DNA of 64,000 nt from assembly GCA_934630515.1 (NCBI GenBank), contig CAKTVV010000014.1:19947-83946 (forward strand). The letters are read 5' to 3'. Of the stretch, positions 54,131-64,000 are shown in pieces. This DNA is from an uncultured Eubacteriales bacterium (GTDB lineage Bacteria > Bacillota > Clostridia > Oscillospirales > Acutalibacteraceae). The notes under the pieces were generated by a model. That model was given only the letters and a program-made list of their open reading frames with translations, had not been told where the DNA came from and made no database searches. The stretch's first letter is position 1. Every line of letters starts with the position of its first letter. A program made the position numbers and the translations under genes.

Positions 54131-56884
54131 ATGGCATTTCTAAAAAAATTATTCGGCGATTTCAGCCAAAAGGAGATCAAGCGCATCCGCCCCTTGAGCG
54201 ACAAGGTGCTGGCGCTGGAGGAGACCTACGCCGCCATGGACGAGGAGACCCTGCGGGATCAGACCCGGGTGCTGAAGGAGCGGCTGGCAGCGGGGGAGAC
54301 TCTGGACGATATTCTGCCCGAGGCGTTTGCCGTCTGCCGGGAGGCGTCCTGGCGGGTGCTGGGGATGAAGCACTTCCCCGTGCAGGTCATCGGCGGCATC
54401 ATCCTGCATCAGGGCAACATTGCGGAGATGCGTACCGGCGAGGGCAAAACGCTGGTGGCGACTCTGCCCGCCTACCTGAATGCGCTGGAGGGCAAGGGCG
54501 TCCATATTGTTACCGTCAACGACTATCTGGCACGCCGGGACAGTGAATGGATGGGCAAGGTGTACCGCTATCTGGGGCTGTCGGTGGGGCTGATCGTCCA
54601 TGACCTTACCAAGGAGCAGCGCCGGGCGGCGTACAACGCCGATATTACCTACGGCACCAATAACGAGCTGGGCTTCGACTATCTGCGGGATAACATGGTG
54701 GTGCGCCAGAGCAACAAGGTGCAGCGGGGCTTCCGGTTTGCCATCGTGGATGAGGTGGACTCCATCCTCATCGACGAGGCCCGCACCCCCCTCATCATCT
54801 CCGGGCAGGGGGATAAGTCCACGGAGCTGTACACCGTGGCGGATCAGTTCGCCCGCAATCTGAAGGCCTATAAGGTCAAGGAGATGGACGCCAAGGAGGA
54901 GCAGGACGAGATCGACGGAGACTACATCGTCGATGAAAAGGCCCGCACCGCCACCCTCACCCAGACCGGCGTGAAGAAGGCAGAGGCGTTCTTCAAGGTG
55001 GAGAACCTGATGGAATCCGAGAATGTGACCCTCCTGCACCACATCAATCAGGCGATCAAGGCCCGGGGCGTTATGCAGCGGGATGTGGACTATGTGGTGA
55101 AGGACGGTCAGGTGCTGATCGTGGACGAGTTCACCGGCCGCATCATGTTCGGGCGGCGGTATAACGAGGGGCTGCATCAGGCGATTGAGGCTAAAGAGGG
55201 GGTCAAGGTGGAGCGGGAGAGCAAGACCCTCGCCACCATCACCTTCCAGAATTTCTTCCGGCTGTATCATAAGCTGTCCGGTATGACCGGTACCGCCAAG
55301 ACGGAGGAAAACGAATTCAATCAAATCTATCGGCTGAATGTGGTGGAGATCCCCACCAACAAGCCGGTCATCCGGGAGGATAAGCCGGATGTGATCTATA
55401 AGACCGAGGCGGGTAAGTTCCGGGCGGTCATCGAGCAGGTGAAGGAGTGCCACGCCCGGCAGCAGCCGGTGCTGGTGGGCACCATCTCCATCGAAAAGTC
55501 GGAGCTCTTGTCCCGGATGCTGAAAAAGGCGGGGGTGCCCCATGAGGTGCTGAACGCCAAGTATCACGAAAAAGAGGCGGAGATCATCGCCCAGGCCGGT
55601 AAGGCGGGGGCGGTCACCATCGCCACCAACATGGCGGGACGTGGTACCGATATCATGCTGGGCGGCAACCCGGAGTTTCTCGCCAAGGCGGAGATGCGCC
55701 GCATGGGGGTGCCGGAGGAGCTGATCGCTGAATCCACCGCCTACGGGGAAACGGAGGATGCGGAGATCCTCGCCGCCCGGGAGCAGTTCCGTCAGCTGAA
55801 CGAGAAGTATAAGGAGCAGATCAGGCCCGAGGCGGAGCAGGTTAAGGCGGCGGGCGGTCTGTTCATCTTGGGTACCGAGCGGCACGAGTCCCGCCGGATC
55901 GACAACCAGCTGCGGGGCCGTGCCGGCCGGCAGGGCGACCCCGGCGCCACCCGGTTCTACCTGTCCCCCGAGGACGATCTGATGCGGCTGTTCGGCGGCG
56001 ACCGGATGGACAGCCTGATGGCGACGCTGGGGATCGACGAGGATACCCCCATCGAGAACCGGATGCTGTCCAACATCATCGAATCTGCCCAGCGCCGGGT
56101 GGAGGAGCGCAACTTCGGCATCCGCCGGGATGTGCTGAAATACGACGACGTGATGAATACCCAGCGGGAGGTCATCTACAAGCAGCGGGATACGGTGCTG
56201 GCGGATGGCAACGTGCGGGACAGCATCATGAAGATGATCGAGGAGTCCATCCACGACACGGTGGCGGAGTATACCGCCGAGGAGGATCATCTCCAGTGGA
56301 ACATGGACGGTCTGCGCAGCTATTATATGGGCTGGCTGGTGCGGGATACCGATCTGCGATATACGCCTCAGGAGCTGGAGGATCTGGAGCAGGAGGAGCT
56401 GTTTACTCTGCTGCATGACCGGGCGATGGAGATCTATGCCCAAAAGGAGCAGAAATACAGCGCCGAGATCATGCGGGAGGCCGAGCGGGTGATCCTGCTC
56501 ACCACGGTGGATCGCTACTGGATGGATCACATCGACAACATGGATGAGCTGCGCCGGGGCATCCACCTGCGTTCCATCGGGCAGCACGACCCGGTGGTGA
56601 TGTACCGCAACGAGGGCTTCGAGATGTTTGAGCAGATGGTGGCGGCGATCCGGGAGGATACCGCCCACGCCATGCTGACGCTGGAGCTGCGCTCCGAGGA
56701 GCAGCCTCAGCGCCGGCAGGTGGCAAAGGTCACCGGCACCTCCGGCGGCAGCGACGGCACCGACAAGAAGCAGCCGGTGCGTAAGACCGCCGCCCAAAAG
56801 GTGGGGCGCAACGATCCCTGCCCCTGCGGCAGCGGACTGAAATACAAAAAGTGCTGCGGCCGCAACGGCGGCGGCAACGAGTGA
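54131..56884 (+). CDS. secA: Preprotein translocase ATPase SecA
   Basis: 917 residues. [20 protein letters not shown] (Walker A), [19 protein letters not shown] (DEAD-like), [14 protein letters not shown], the [11 protein letters not shown] helicase motif, and a C-terminal zinc tail [14 protein letters not shown]. Drives export through SecYEG. The start at [11 protein letters not shown] matches SecA; the frame's earlier TTG adds eight non-homologous residues. The tandem repeat lies just upstream. Confidence 0.98.
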   Translation: MAFLKKLFGDFSQKEIKRIRPLSDKVLALEETYAAMDEETLRDQTRVLKERLAAGETLDDILPEAFAVCREASWRVLGMKHFPVQVIGGIILHQGNIAEMRTGEGKTLVATLPAYLNALEGKGVHIVTVNDYLARRDSEWMGKVYRYLGLSVGLIVHDLTKEQRRAAYNADITYGTNNELGFDYLRDNMVVRQSNKVQRGFRFAIVDEVDSILIDEARTPLIISGQGDKSTELYTVADQFARNLKAYKVKEMDAKEEQDEIDGDYIVDEKARTATLTQTGVKKAEAFFKVENLMESENVTLLHHINQAIKARGVMQRDVDYVVKDGQVLIVDEFTGRIMFGRRYNEGLHQAIEAKEGVKVERESKTLATITFQNFFRLYHKLSGMTGTAKTEENEFNQIYRLNVVEIPTNKPVIREDKPDVIYKTEAGKFRAVIEQVKECHARQQPVLVGTISIEKSELLSRMLKKAGVPHEVLNAKYHEKEAEIIAQAGKAGAVTIATNMAGRGTDIMLGGNPEFLAKAEMRRMGVPEELIAESTAYGETEDAEILAAREQFRQLNEKYKEQIRPEAEQVKAAGGLFILGTERHESRRIDNQLRGRAGRQGDPGATRFYLSPEDDLMRLFGGDRMDSLMATLGIDEDTPIENRMLSNIIESAQRRVEERNFGIRRDVLKYDDVMNTQREVIYKQRDTVLADGNVRDSIMKMIEESIHDTVAEYTAEEDHLQWNMDGLRSYYMGWLVRDTDLRYTPQELEDLEQEELFTLLHDRAMEIYAQKEQKYSAEIMREAERVILLTTVDRYWMDHIDNMDELRRGIHLRSIGQHDPVVMYRNEGFEMFEQMVAAIREDTAHAMLTLELRSEEQPQRRQVAKVTGTSGGSDGTDKKQPVRKTAAQKVGRNDPCPCGSGLKYKKCCGRNGGGNE

Positions 56885-56906
56885 TATAGGAAAGGAAGTC
56901 ATTGCT

Positions 56907-58016
56907 GTGAAGCTGGGGATCGTGGGACTGCCCAACGTGGGCAAATCGACACTGTTTAACGCCATCACCAACGCCGGGGCGCAGAGCGCCAATTTCCCTT
57001 TCTGCACCATCGACCCCAATGTGGGGGTGGTGGCGGTGCCGGATAAGCGGCTGAACCGCCTGCAGGAAATGTACACCGAGGGCAGCAAGGTGCCGCCCAT
57101 CGTTCCGGCGGTGATCGAGTTTGTGGACATTGCCGGACTGGTCAAGGGCGCCAGCAAGGGCGAGGGGCTGGGCAACAAGTTTCTCGCCAATATCCGGGAG
57201 TGCGATGCCATCGTGCATGTGGTGCGCTGCTTTGAGGATCCGGATATCATCCATGTGGAGGGCAGCATCGATCCGCTGCGGGATATCGACACCATTGATA
57301 TGGAGCTGATCCTCTCCGATCTGGAGATGGTGGAACGCCGCATCGCCCGGGTGACCAAGGACCTCAAGGGGGACAAGAGTCTGCAAAAGGAGCTGGATTT
57401 CCTCCACCGGGTGCAGGAGACGCTGGAAGCCGGCAAGCCTGCCCGGTCGGTCACCTGCGATGAGGACGAGCAGGGGATGCTGAACACCATGACCCTGCTC
57501 ACCGCTAAGCCCATTATTTACGCAGCCAATCTCAGCGAGGGGGATTTCTCCGGCGGCGAGCCGAAGAACAATCCCCACTATCAAAAGGTGGCGGCGCTGG
57601 CGGAGGAGCAGGGCGCCGAGGTGCTGCCGATCTGCGCCCAGATGGAGGCAGATATGGTGGATATGGACGAGGAGGAAAAGCAGCTGTTTCTGGCGGAGCT
57701 GGGGCTGGAGCATTCCGGGCTGGATCGGCTGATCCAAAAGAGCTATCATCTGCTGGGGCTGATCTCCTTCCTCACCGCCGGAGAAAAGGAAGTGCGTGCC
57801 TGGACGATCCACCGGGGCTGGACGGCGCCCAAGGCGGCGGGACGGATCCACACCGATTTCGAGCGGGGCTTCATCCGGGCGCAGGTGGTGGCGTACGACG
57901 ACCTGATGGAGTGCGGCAGTCTGGCGGCTGCCCGTGCCAAGGGCCTGGTGCGCACCGAGGGCAAGGAATATGTTATGCAGGACGGCGACGTGGTGGAATT
58001 CCTGTTCAATGTGTAA
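56907..58016 (+). CDS. ychF: YchF/OLA1 family P-loop ATPase
   Basis: 369 residues, GTG start with AAAGGAAG upstream. G1 GLPNVGKST, then DIAGLVKGASKGEGLGN, a helical insert, and a C-terminal TGS domain (about 285-369) with FLTAGEKEVRAWTI. Binds ribosomes and prefers ATP; stress-related. 22 nt behind secA. Confidence 0.96.
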   Translation: MKLGIVGLPNVGKSTLFNAITNAGAQSANFPFCTIDPNVGVVAVPDKRLNRLQEMYTEGSKVPPIVPAVIEFVDIAGLVKGASKGEGLGNKFLANIRECDAIVHVVRCFEDPDIIHVEGSIDPLRDIDTIDMELILSDLEMVERRIARVTKDLKGDKSLQKELDFLHRVQETLEAGKPARSVTCDEDEQGMLNTMTLLTAKPIIYAANLSEGDFSGGEPKNNPHYQKVAALAEEQGAEVLPICAQMEADMVDMDEEEKQLFLAELGLEHSGLDRLIQKSYHLLGLISFLTAGEKEVRAWTIHRGWTAPKAAGRIHTDFERGFIRAQVVAYDDLMECGSLAAARAKGLVRTEGKEYVMQDGDVVEFLFNV

Positions 58017-58050
58017 TGGGAAGCCGGTTCCGCTTAAATTGTAAGATTGG

Positions 58051-58085
58051 AAAAGACCGACAGCGGGGTTCGCTGCCGGTCTTTT
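58051..58085 (+). terminator. Terminator behind ychF
   Basis: 15-bp stem with one mismatch (58051-58065 with 58071-58085), ending in TTTTCTATT. Confidence 0.9.
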
Positions 58086-58411
58086 CTATTGCCTGTTTTT
58101 CGCCTTGACAAATGTAAGAATGCACGGTATATTGAAATTGCCAGAGATGATCTGCACAAAAAATCGGATATTGATCCGAGGCTGATGTGAAAACTGCCAA
58201 TTTGAGACAGCGTGACCGGTGCATATCCGGACGAGCTGCATCAGAAGATCCCCGGCGCTGCATGCGGACGTCCATTTTCCCCATACGATGCTCCATGGCG
58301 AGGGAGAACCACAAAATCCACGATCGGAGACGATTCCTCCTCCGCAGGAGCCCCCTTTTCGGCAGGGAAGCGGGACGAGCGAAGTATGAACGGTTCAGGA
58401 GGGAGCAGACG
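58086..58411 (+). other. Long leader region before the exported SurA-like gene
   Basis: 326 nt. Contains the promoter at 58105-58133 and then about 270 nt up to the start codon, GC-rich and with no separate gene that I can support. An open frame from a GTG at 58187 runs into the gene but has an unconvincing, Arg-rich sequence. Confidence 0.5.
58105..58133 (+). promoter_or_regulatory. Promoter of the SurA-like gene
   Basis: TTGACA (58105-58110), 17 nt, TATATT (58128-58133). Confidence 0.78.
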
Positions 58412-59140
58412 ATGAAAAAAGCGGTTTCCATAGGGATCTGTGCGGTTCTTGTTCTGGGAGCTGCCGTGACCGGCGTGTTTATAAAGCATCGTGGGTGCGA
58501 TGTGACTGCCCTGATCCGGCAGTCGGCGTCCGAGGGACATACGCTCCCAGCGACGGCGCCGGTGGATGCGGCCGACCCCTATCGGGAGGGGCGCCTCTAC
58601 TGGGAGATCGAAAAGGCGCAGGCGGCTCAGCCCGCCTACACGCTTCTGCAAGGGGAGACGATCCGCATCGACTCCACCGAGGTGCTGACCATCGCCGGAC
58701 AATACCGGCAGGAGGGAAAGAACGAGCCGTATGAAACGGCGCTGCGGTATGTGCTGGAACGAGAGGTGCTGTATGCCGCTGCCGTGGATGCCGGGTATCG
58801 GGTCAGCGAGACAGACGCTGCCCGCCACGTCGCCGCTATGCGTCGGAGCTTTGCGGAGGCATCTGACCGGGATCGCTTCCTTGCCTATCTGGAGACGGTG
58901 GGGCTCAGCGAGGACGCCTATTGGGAGCGGCAGCTCCCGGTGATCCAAAAGGAGGATACCACCGCTGCTTATATTGCGGCGGTCAAGGCGGAGAAGGGCT
59001 TGGATATAGCCACCTCCCCAGAGGATGCGGCACGGAAAGAGGACAGGTGGCAAGCGCTGCGTGCCCGCATCCTTCGGCGGCAGCTGCGCAGGGAGCGGGT
59101 GCGGGTGGTGCCCCGGCAGGCGGGATCGTCCGGGGAATGA
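58412..59140 (+). CDS. Exported SurA/PrsA N-terminal-like protein
   Basis: 242 residues from MKKAVSIG, with AGGAGGG upstream. A signal peptide or anchor (about 4-25) precedes a helical part, LRYVLEREVLYAAAVDAGYRVSETDAA, that resembles the chaperone domain of SurA/PrsA. There is no parvulin isomerase domain, and the C-terminus is Arg-rich. A role in folding of exported proteins is possible. Confidence 0.65.
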   Translation: MKKAVSIGICAVLVLGAAVTGVFIKHRGCDVTALIRQSASEGHTLPATAPVDAADPYREGRLYWEIEKAQAAQPAYTLLQGETIRIDSTEVLTIAGQYRQEGKNEPYETALRYVLEREVLYAAAVDAGYRVSETDAARHVAAMRRSFAEASDRDRFLAYLETVGLSEDAYWERQLPVIQKEDTTAAYIAAVKAEKGLDIATSPEDAARKEDRWQALRARILRRQLRRERVRVVPRQAGSSGE

Positions 59141-59236
59141 AACGAGGGCGGACAAGGGGAGCGCCTACAGACCGGATGCTTTGCTGTGCTTATTTGGGGA
59201 TACATTTGCTCGAAAACCTATGGGGAGGATGAAAGC

Positions 59237-59599
59237 ATGAAAAAAATTTTGCTATCAGGGATCGTTCTGATCTTAGCCGTGTCTATGCTCGCCGCCTGTG
59301 CAGCTCCCTTGACCTCGGACGCCGGTGGGTCTGCCGCAGGAGCGGCGTTCGCTTCGGCGGAGGAAAAGGCTATGCTGAAAAAGCTGCGCCGCATAAGATC
59401 CGACTGGACAGAGCAGCAGGTGCGTGATCTGCTTGGCACACCCGACCGGTTTGGGGAGTTGAATGTGGTCGGGGAAGTGTTTTATATGATCAGCCCCACG
59501 AAAGAAGCTACGATCGCTTTTTGGAGCGAGGGAATTGAAATAACGGTGACCGACGCAGAGACCGGAGAAAAAGCCGTTATATTAGGCGCAGCGGAATAA
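59237..59599 (+). CDS. Small lipoprotein, SmpA/DUF3862-like fold
   Basis: 120 residues. Lipobox LAAC ends the signal peptide near residue 19; the mature part has WTEQQVRDLLGTPDRFGE, a pattern of BamE/SmpA-like and DUF3862 domains, followed by beta strands. GGGGAGGATG is upstream. Substrate or partner unknown; it lies about 95 nt behind the SurA-like gene and may be its operon partner. Confidence 0.7.
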   Translation: MKKILLSGIVLILAVSMLAACAAPLTSDAGGSAAGAAFASAEEKAMLKKLRRIRSDWTEQQVRDLLGTPDRFGELNVVGEVFYMISPTKEATIAFWSEGIEITVTDAETGEKAVILGAAE

Positions 59600-59770
59600 G
59601 GGGCAAGGGGGCGGGTTGTGCTGCTCTCTCCACCCGGAAACGGTTTCCAACGCAAGCTGCGGGCGGTTCTCCGACAGAATCGCCCGGAGAAAGCTATTCC
59701 AGACTCTGCGGGCGTATGCGGGCATAACCGGTAAATGGCGGTTCGATGGGAGCATCGGCAAAATATAAAA

Positions 59771-59802
59771 CACGTCATCGGAGTGACGTTTCCGATGACG
59801 TG
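59771..59802 (-). terminator. hflX terminator
   Basis: Perfect 12-bp stem CACGTCATCGGA/TCCGATGACGTG, followed on the minus strand by TTTTATATTTTG. Confidence 0.85.
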
Positions 59803-59846
59803 CTTGAACACTATGCGTATTATTTTGCGTAATTATACTAACTGTA

Positions 59847-61127
59847 TCAATTGGCGCTGGAGTCTTCCGCCGGTTCGACCACATACGGGGCGGTTTCCGC
59901 CAATAGCCGTGCGCCCAGCGTCACGGTCATGGACAGTCCTTCCGGCACATATTCCTCCCGCTCCACCTGTCCCTCCCGGCGGCATTGCTCCGCCAGCGCC
60001 CCTTGGGAAAAGGGCAGCAGCAGCGTGACCCGCCGCCGATCCGGGGGCAGCAGCGCCGCCACCCGCTCCAGCAGCTGGGGCAGCCCTTGCCCGGTGCGGG
60101 CGCTGATACAGACCCGCCGGGCGGTCTCCTCCGCCGGGGCGGCGATCACCCGATCCCATTTGTTCATCACCTGCAGGATGGGATGCTCGCCGCACCCCAG
60201 CTCCTCCAGCAGCTGCCCGGTTACCTGCAGATGCTCCGCCGCATAGGGGCTGGAGGCGTCGCAGATGTTGAGGATCACATCCGCCTCCACCGCCTCCTCC
60301 AGAGTGGAACGGAACGCCTGCACCAGCTGGTGGGGCAGGCGCCGCACAAAGCCCACCGTGTCCACCAGCATCACCTGCCGTCCATCCGGCAGCCGCAGTG
60401 CCCGGGCGGTGGGGTCGAGGGTGGCGAACAGCTTATCCTCCGCCAGCACACCGGCGTCGGTGAGGGCGTTCAGCAGGGTGGATTTCCCGGCGTTGGTGTA
60501 TCCCACCAGCGCCACGGTGGGGATCCCGTCCTTGCGGCGGCGCTGCCGCCGCAGGGTGCGCTGGCTGTCCAGCTTTTCCAGCTGCTCCCGCAGGGCGGCA
60601 ATGCGGCGGCGGATGTGGCGCCGATCGCTCTCCAGTTTGCTCTCGCCGGGACCTCGGGTGCCGATGCCGCCTCCCAGCCGGGACAGCGCCGTTCCCTGCC
60701 CGCTCAGCCGGGGCAGCCGATATTGCAGCTGCGCCAGCTCCACCTGCAGCCGCCCCTCCGCCGATTGTGCCCGTCCGGCGAAGATGTCTAAGATCAGCGT
60801 GGTGCGGTCGATGACCCGGCAGGGAAAAATATCCTCCAGATTTCGCTGCTGGGTGGGGGTCAGCTCCCGGTCAACGATCACCAGATCGATATCCTCGGCG
60901 GCGCATTGGAGCGCCAGCTCCTCCGCCCGTCCCGAGCCGAGACAGGTGGCTTTGTCCGGGGTCTCCTTTTTCTGGATGGCGGTGTCCGCCACCTCTGCCC
61001 CGGCGGTGGCAGCCAGCTCTGCCAGCTCCTCCAGCGATACGGCGGCGTCAAACTCCCCCGTGTCCACGCTGACGAGCAGCGCTCGCTCCTGCCGCTCGTC
61101 TTCGGTCTCATGCAGCTGTTGTGCCAT
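59847..61127 (-). CDS. hflX: Ribosome-associated GTPase HflX
   Basis: 426 residues. N-terminal HflX domain with GSGRAEELA; a glycine-rich linker GGGIGTRGPGESKLE; G domain with GYTNAGKST (G1), DTVGF (G3), NKWD (G4); short C-terminal domain. Splits stalled ribosomes. AAAGGAG upstream; promoter at 61160-61188. Confidence 0.96.
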   Translation of the reverse strand: MAQQLHETEDERQERALLVSVDTGEFDAAVSLEELAELAATAGAEVADTAIQKKETPDKATCLGSGRAEELALQCAAEDIDLVIVDRELTPTQQRNLEDIFPCRVIDRTTLILDIFAGRAQSAEGRLQVELAQLQYRLPRLSGQGTALSRLGGGIGTRGPGESKLESDRRHIRRRIAALREQLEKLDSQRTLRRQRRRKDGIPTVALVGYTNAGKSTLLNALTDAGVLAEDKLFATLDPTARALRLPDGRQVMLVDTVGFVRRLPHQLVQAFRSTLEEAVEADVILNICDASSPYAAEHLQVTGQLLEELGCGEHPILQVMNKWDRVIAAPAEETARRVCISARTGQGLPQLLERVAALLPPDRRRVTLLLPFSQGALAEQCRREGQVEREEYVPEGLSMTVTLGARLLAETAPYVVEPAEDSSAN

Positions 61128-61159
61128 GCGTTCGTCTCCTTTTTTGATCTGTATTCCTT

Positions 61160-61188
61160 ATTGTATCACAGTTTTCATGGATATTCAA
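61160..61188 (-). promoter_or_regulatory. hflX promoter
   Basis: TTGAAT (61183-61188), 17 nt, TACAAT (61160-61165) on the minus strand. Confidence 0.7.
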
Positions 61189-61272
61189 CGCCCGATACCG
61201 CCGCAAAAGACCTTTCCGGACACGGCGGAGGTTGTATGCTGTACTTTTTTATTAAATGGGAGGGGAATTCTT

Positions 61273-62019
61273 ATGTCCGAACGAATTTTGGCGATCAGCG
61301 CCCATAACGACGATTGTGAGGCAGGAATTGGCGGGATTGCGGCGCTGCTCCACCGGCAGGGCTGCACCCAGCTGTTTCTGGCTATCGGGGCGATGTGGCA
61401 TAAAGCGGGGCTGACCCCGGAGCAGAAACGGCAGTGGGAGCAGCAGGAGACGGATGCCGCCCGGGTGCTGGGGGCGAATTACCGGGTGCTGGGCAGCCGG
61501 GAGGGCGGACTGATGGGGCCGTCCACGGCGATGATCAAAGAGCTGGCGGCGGAGATCGTAGCCTATGACCCGGGGATCGTGTTCATCCCGTGGGCGAGGG
61601 ATAATCATTTGGAGCATCGGATGGCGGCGTCGGTGGCGTATCAGGCGCTGTGTCTGGCGCACGTCGATGGCAGCCATGTGAAGGAGATCTACGCCTACGA
61701 GGCGTCTCTGTGGCAGACGGGGCGGTATTTTGTGCCGGATATCCACGTGGATGTGTCCTCGGTGCTGGCGGAATGGGAACGCAGCGACCGGTGCTTTGAC
61801 CAGAATACCGCCCGGGGCTCCGCCTTGTGGGACGCCGATCGGCGGCAGGCGGATGCCCGGGGCGCAGCCTGCGGCTTTCCGTATGCCCAGAGCCTAAAGA
61901 TCGTCAAGCTCCCCGACGGCAACGACGATTTCCGTCTGCGGCAGCTGCTGGGGGAGCATTTCCGCTGGGCAGGGAACGGCATGTATCCTGCCCACGGTGA
62001 GCCGTATTTCGGTGTGTAA
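61273..62019 (+). CDS. PIG-L (LmbE) family deacetylase
   Basis: 248 residues from MSERILAISAHNDDCE, with GGGAGGGG upstream. The zinc motif usually reads AHPDD; here it is AHNDDCEAG. The second motif appears as DNHLEHRMAAS. These keep the ligand pattern His-x-Asp-Asp and His-x-x-His. Family members deacetylate N-acetylglucosamine conjugates; the substrate here is unknown. Confidence 0.9.
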   Translation: MSERILAISAHNDDCEAGIGGIAALLHRQGCTQLFLAIGAMWHKAGLTPEQKRQWEQQETDAARVLGANYRVLGSREGGLMGPSTAMIKELAAEIVAYDPGIVFIPWARDNHLEHRMAASVAYQALCLAHVDGSHVKEIYAYEASLWQTGRYFVPDIHVDVSSVLAEWERSDRCFDQNTARGSALWDADRRQADARGAACGFPYAQSLKIVKLPDGNDDFRLRQLLGEHFRWAGNGMYPAHGEPYFGV

Positions 62020-62026
62020 ACACGTC

Positions 62027-62071
62027 AAAAGCAGGAGTGTCAGCCTCGTGAGGGGCGGCGCTCCTGCTTTT
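62027..62071. terminator. Bidirectional terminator, PIG-L gene / XRE gene
   Basis: 13-bp stem AAAAGCAGGAGTG/CGCTCCTGCTTTT (one G-U) with a structured 19-nt loop. Confidence 0.88.
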
Positions 62072-62078
62072 TGGCGGC

Positions 62079-62423
62079 TTATTGGTCGGCGTCGCTGCTC
62101 AGCGAGCGGAGATAGGTGGATAGCAGCTCCAGCGCCGTACGCTTTTCCCGGGTGGAACGCTGCGCCAGCTCCTGCAGCAGCACCTCCTCCTGTACCGCCA
62201 GTGTCTCGTCCTCCTCCAGGAACACATCATTGGGGGTGATCCCCAGTGCACGGCAGATGCGCAGCGCCGTTTCCACCCGCATATTGACGCTCCCCCGCTC
62301 GATGTCGGCATAGGTGCGGTCGGATAGCCCGGCACGCTCCGCCACCTCCGCCTGAGTCAGCCCCAGCGCCTTGCGCTGCGCCAGCAGACGGTTTCCGATT
62401 TTATACCAGTCACACGTTCCCAT
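62079..62423 (-). CDS. XRE family regulator, divergent from the collagen-like gene
   Basis: 114 residues. HTH_3 at about 8-65 (RLLAQRKALGLTQAEVAERAG, then YADIERGSVNMRVETALRICRAL), then an acidic linker and a helical C-terminal part. AGGAGG is upstream. The intergenic region holds several TAGGAA half-sites (62444-62522), its likely operators. Confidence 0.92.
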   Translation of the reverse strand: MGTCDWYKIGNRLLAQRKALGLTQAEVAERAGLSDRTYADIERGSVNMRVETALRICRALGITPNDVFLEEDETLAVQEEVLLQELAQRSTREKRTALELLSTYLRSLSSDADQ

Positions 62424-62443
62424 ACGATCCTCCTATAACAGAG

Positions 62444-62522
62444 CCTATAGGAATTATACTTCCTATTTTCTCTTGACAAATAGGAAGTGAATATGTAGAA
62501 TTATAGGAAGAATGGTTCCTAT
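62444..62522. promoter_or_regulatory. Array of TAGGAA palindromes (XRE operators)
   Basis: Palindrome CCTATAGG (62444-62451); 11-bp inverted repeat ACTTCCTATTT/AAATAGGAAGT (62458-62468, 62478-62488) around the -35 box; ATAGGAA/TTCCTAT (62503-62509, 62516-62522) downstream of the -10. Confidence 0.7.
62473..62501 (+). promoter_or_regulatory. Promoter of the collagen-like gene
   Basis: TTGACA (62473-62478), 17 nt, TAGAAT (62496-62501), embedded in the operator array. Confidence 0.85.
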
Positions 62523-62546
62523 TATTCGGTTGGAGGAGAGATGGGT

Positions 62547-64000
<1,454 letters not shown>

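Noticed and set aside
54149..57514. A 1121-residue open frame on the minus strand across secA and ychF
   Set aside because: Both real genes are on the plus strand with intact motifs; the long frame reflects high GC content and codon bias.
58187..58411. Upstream extension of the SurA-like gene from a GTG
   Set aside because: The extension is Arg/Cys-rich and unlike a signal peptide, while the ATG at 58412 has AGGAGGG and begins a normal signal sequence.

Overview
The window is a gene-dense stretch of a GC-rich, low-mobility bacterial chromosome. Gene content points to a spore-forming member of the Clostridia, most like the Oscillospiraceae/Ruminococcaceae of the gut: stage II sporulation genes (spoIIR, a SpoIIM-like gene), a DapL-type lysine/diaminopimelate route, a three-polypeptide glutamate synthase next to an ANTAR regulator as in clostridial glnA-nitR loci, a choloylglycine-hydrolase-family gene, and clean sigma-A promoters (TTGACA-17-TATAAT) with strong GGAGG ribosome sites. 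This placement is inference from gene families; no rRNA or tRNA gene is visible in the window.

Layout. 0-7 kb: a leftward promoter with a long structured leader whose gene leaves the window, a zinc-ribbon membrane protein, recG divergent from a ktrB-ktrA potassium uptake pair, and a MATE exporter. 7-12 kb: an iron alcohol dehydrogenase and an AraC regulator divergent from a GH4 alpha-galactosidase. 11.7-19.3 kb, mostly minus strand: DUF896, polysaccharide deacetylase, rmuC, membrane proteins, yajC, tgt, a VanY-type peptidase. 19.4-30.1 kb: an unassigned alpha/beta-hydrolase, queA facing asd, then dapA-dapB, DUF4364, trmB, a threonine-aldolase-like gene, a stand-alone FakA C-terminal-like domain, a DMT exporter and a PPC-domain protein. 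30.1-39 kb: DUF2809, a C39 peptidase, a two-component system with a third partner, DUF1003, a bile-salt-hydrolase-like enzyme, clpC, GNAT. 39.1-40.7 kb: a small accessory island (XRE regulator, AT-rich lipoprotein, 57-residue excisionase-like HTH protein).

40.7-49.7 kb is the most coherent block: a leftward operon of glutamate synthase (three polypeptides), glutamine synthetase, an ANTAR protein with a degenerate receiver, CTP synthase, DapF and DapL. Its promoter is followed by a leader with an ANTAR-type hexaloop hairpin that overlaps the 5' arm of an intrinsic terminator, so the operon probably encodes its own antiterminator. Together with asd, dapA and dapB upstream, the window holds the route from aspartyl phosphate to meso-diaminopimelate.

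49.7-64 kb: spoIIR just behind the ispE terminator, aminotransferase plus Lrp regulator, a GNAT-PAS fusion, secA with tandem palindromic repeats in its 5' leader, ychF, two small exported proteins, hflX, a PIG-L deacetylase, and an XRE regulator divergent from a long collagen-like surface protein that runs off the right end. An array of TAGGAA palindromes lies between the last two.
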